Source of the DNA: Gammaproteobacteria bacterium
GTDB taxonomy: Bacteria; Pseudomonadota; Gammaproteobacteria; Pseudomonadales; Azotimanducaceae
Assembly: GCA_026707945.1 (NCBI GenBank)
Contig: JAPOVV010000077.1
Span: 186,001 to 250,000, forward strand
Direction: 5' to 3'
DNA: 64,000 bases
The position numbers and the translations under genes were made by a program. A model generated the notes under the pieces. The model did no database searches, was not told where the DNA came from, and was given only the letters and a program-made list of their open reading frames with translations. Of the stretch, positions 63,897-64,000 are shown one piece after another. The stretch's first letter is position 1; each line of letters begins with the position of its first letter.

Positions 63897-64000
63897 TTAG
63901 CATCGACAAAGTGATTGTTTTGTAACACCGCGTAAAGCTACTGCATCGTGTTTCTACGGGCGCATGCTTCTGATTTCCAGTCACTAACATGCGCGAAGAT

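Overview
The window is a dense chromosomal segment of a Gram-negative gammaproteobacterium with roughly even base composition. Support comes from a lipid A and outer-membrane biogenesis block in the Pseudomonas-like order rpsB-tsf-pyrH-frr-uppS-cdsA-rseP-bamA-skp-lpxD-fabZ-lpxB-rnhB-dnaE-tilS-pyrG-kdsA-eno-ftsB-truD-pcm-nlpD, the divergent map-glnD-dapC-dapE run, type II secretion genes, and a FAN1/helicase pair. The accessory enzymes (phytanoyl-CoA-type dioxygenase, DUF1537 kinase, HpaI-type aldolase) suit a free-living, possibly marine heterotroph, but I cannot place it more finely. No phage, insertion sequence, CRISPR array or rRNA is visible.

Layout. Positions 1-973 hold the 3' end of an oligopeptidase B gene, convergent with the main block. 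From 994 to 25930 there are 23 minus-strand genes, mostly overlapping or a few bases apart. They cover translation (rpsB, tsf, frr), nucleotide supply (pyrH, pyrG), undecaprenyl and phospholipid precursors (uppS, cdsA, a DUF368 lipid transporter), envelope assembly (rseP, bamA, skp), lipid A and Kdo (lpxD, fabZ, lpxB, kdsA), DNA replication (dnaE, rnhB), tRNA maturation (tilS, truD), glycolysis (eno) and division (ftsB, nlpD). Genes normally embedded in this synteny are absent: ispD, ispF and dxr (all three MEP-pathway genes that live here), plus lpxA, accA, surE and rpoS. From 26160 to 35236 run map, glnD, dapC, dapE, a PqaA-like hydrolase, an MFS transporter and a VOC protein on the plus strand. 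From 35240 to 43500 are a DUF1537 kinase, a dioxygenase and a gspN-gspC-gspD-plsB operon. From 43479 to 50287 are rsmJ, tsaB, moeA, adk, an Ldh2-type dehydrogenase, a thiamine-diphosphate enzyme and a small conserved protein.

The accessory part (50299-63896) starts with a two-gene DNA repair module: a PD-(D/E)XK nuclease/XPD-like helicase fusion and a FAN1-type VRR-NUC nuclease. Next is a small secreted acidic protein with three EGxCG motifs. It resembles HvfA-type copper-binding RiPP precursors, lies downstream of a perfect 16-bp palindrome and ends at a strong terminator, and no modifying enzyme is seen nearby. A large Ig-like/beta-barrel outer-membrane protein follows, then an aldolase, an acyl-CoA ligase, a 2-hydroxyacid dehydrogenase, a phosphopantetheinyl transferase, tRNA-Leu(UAG), an SDR and pyrE.

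Translation starts are unusually varied. Many genes start at TTG or GTG, and two (plsB, pyrG) appear to start at CTG behind good Shine-Dalgarno sequences. No stretch longer than about 250 bases lacks a gene. The largest gaps are 54736-54985 (terminator, then leader of the barrel gene), 47790-48032 (nothing recognised), 25931-26159 (rpsB leader and promoter) and 54253-54468 (palindrome upstream of the HvfA-like gene).
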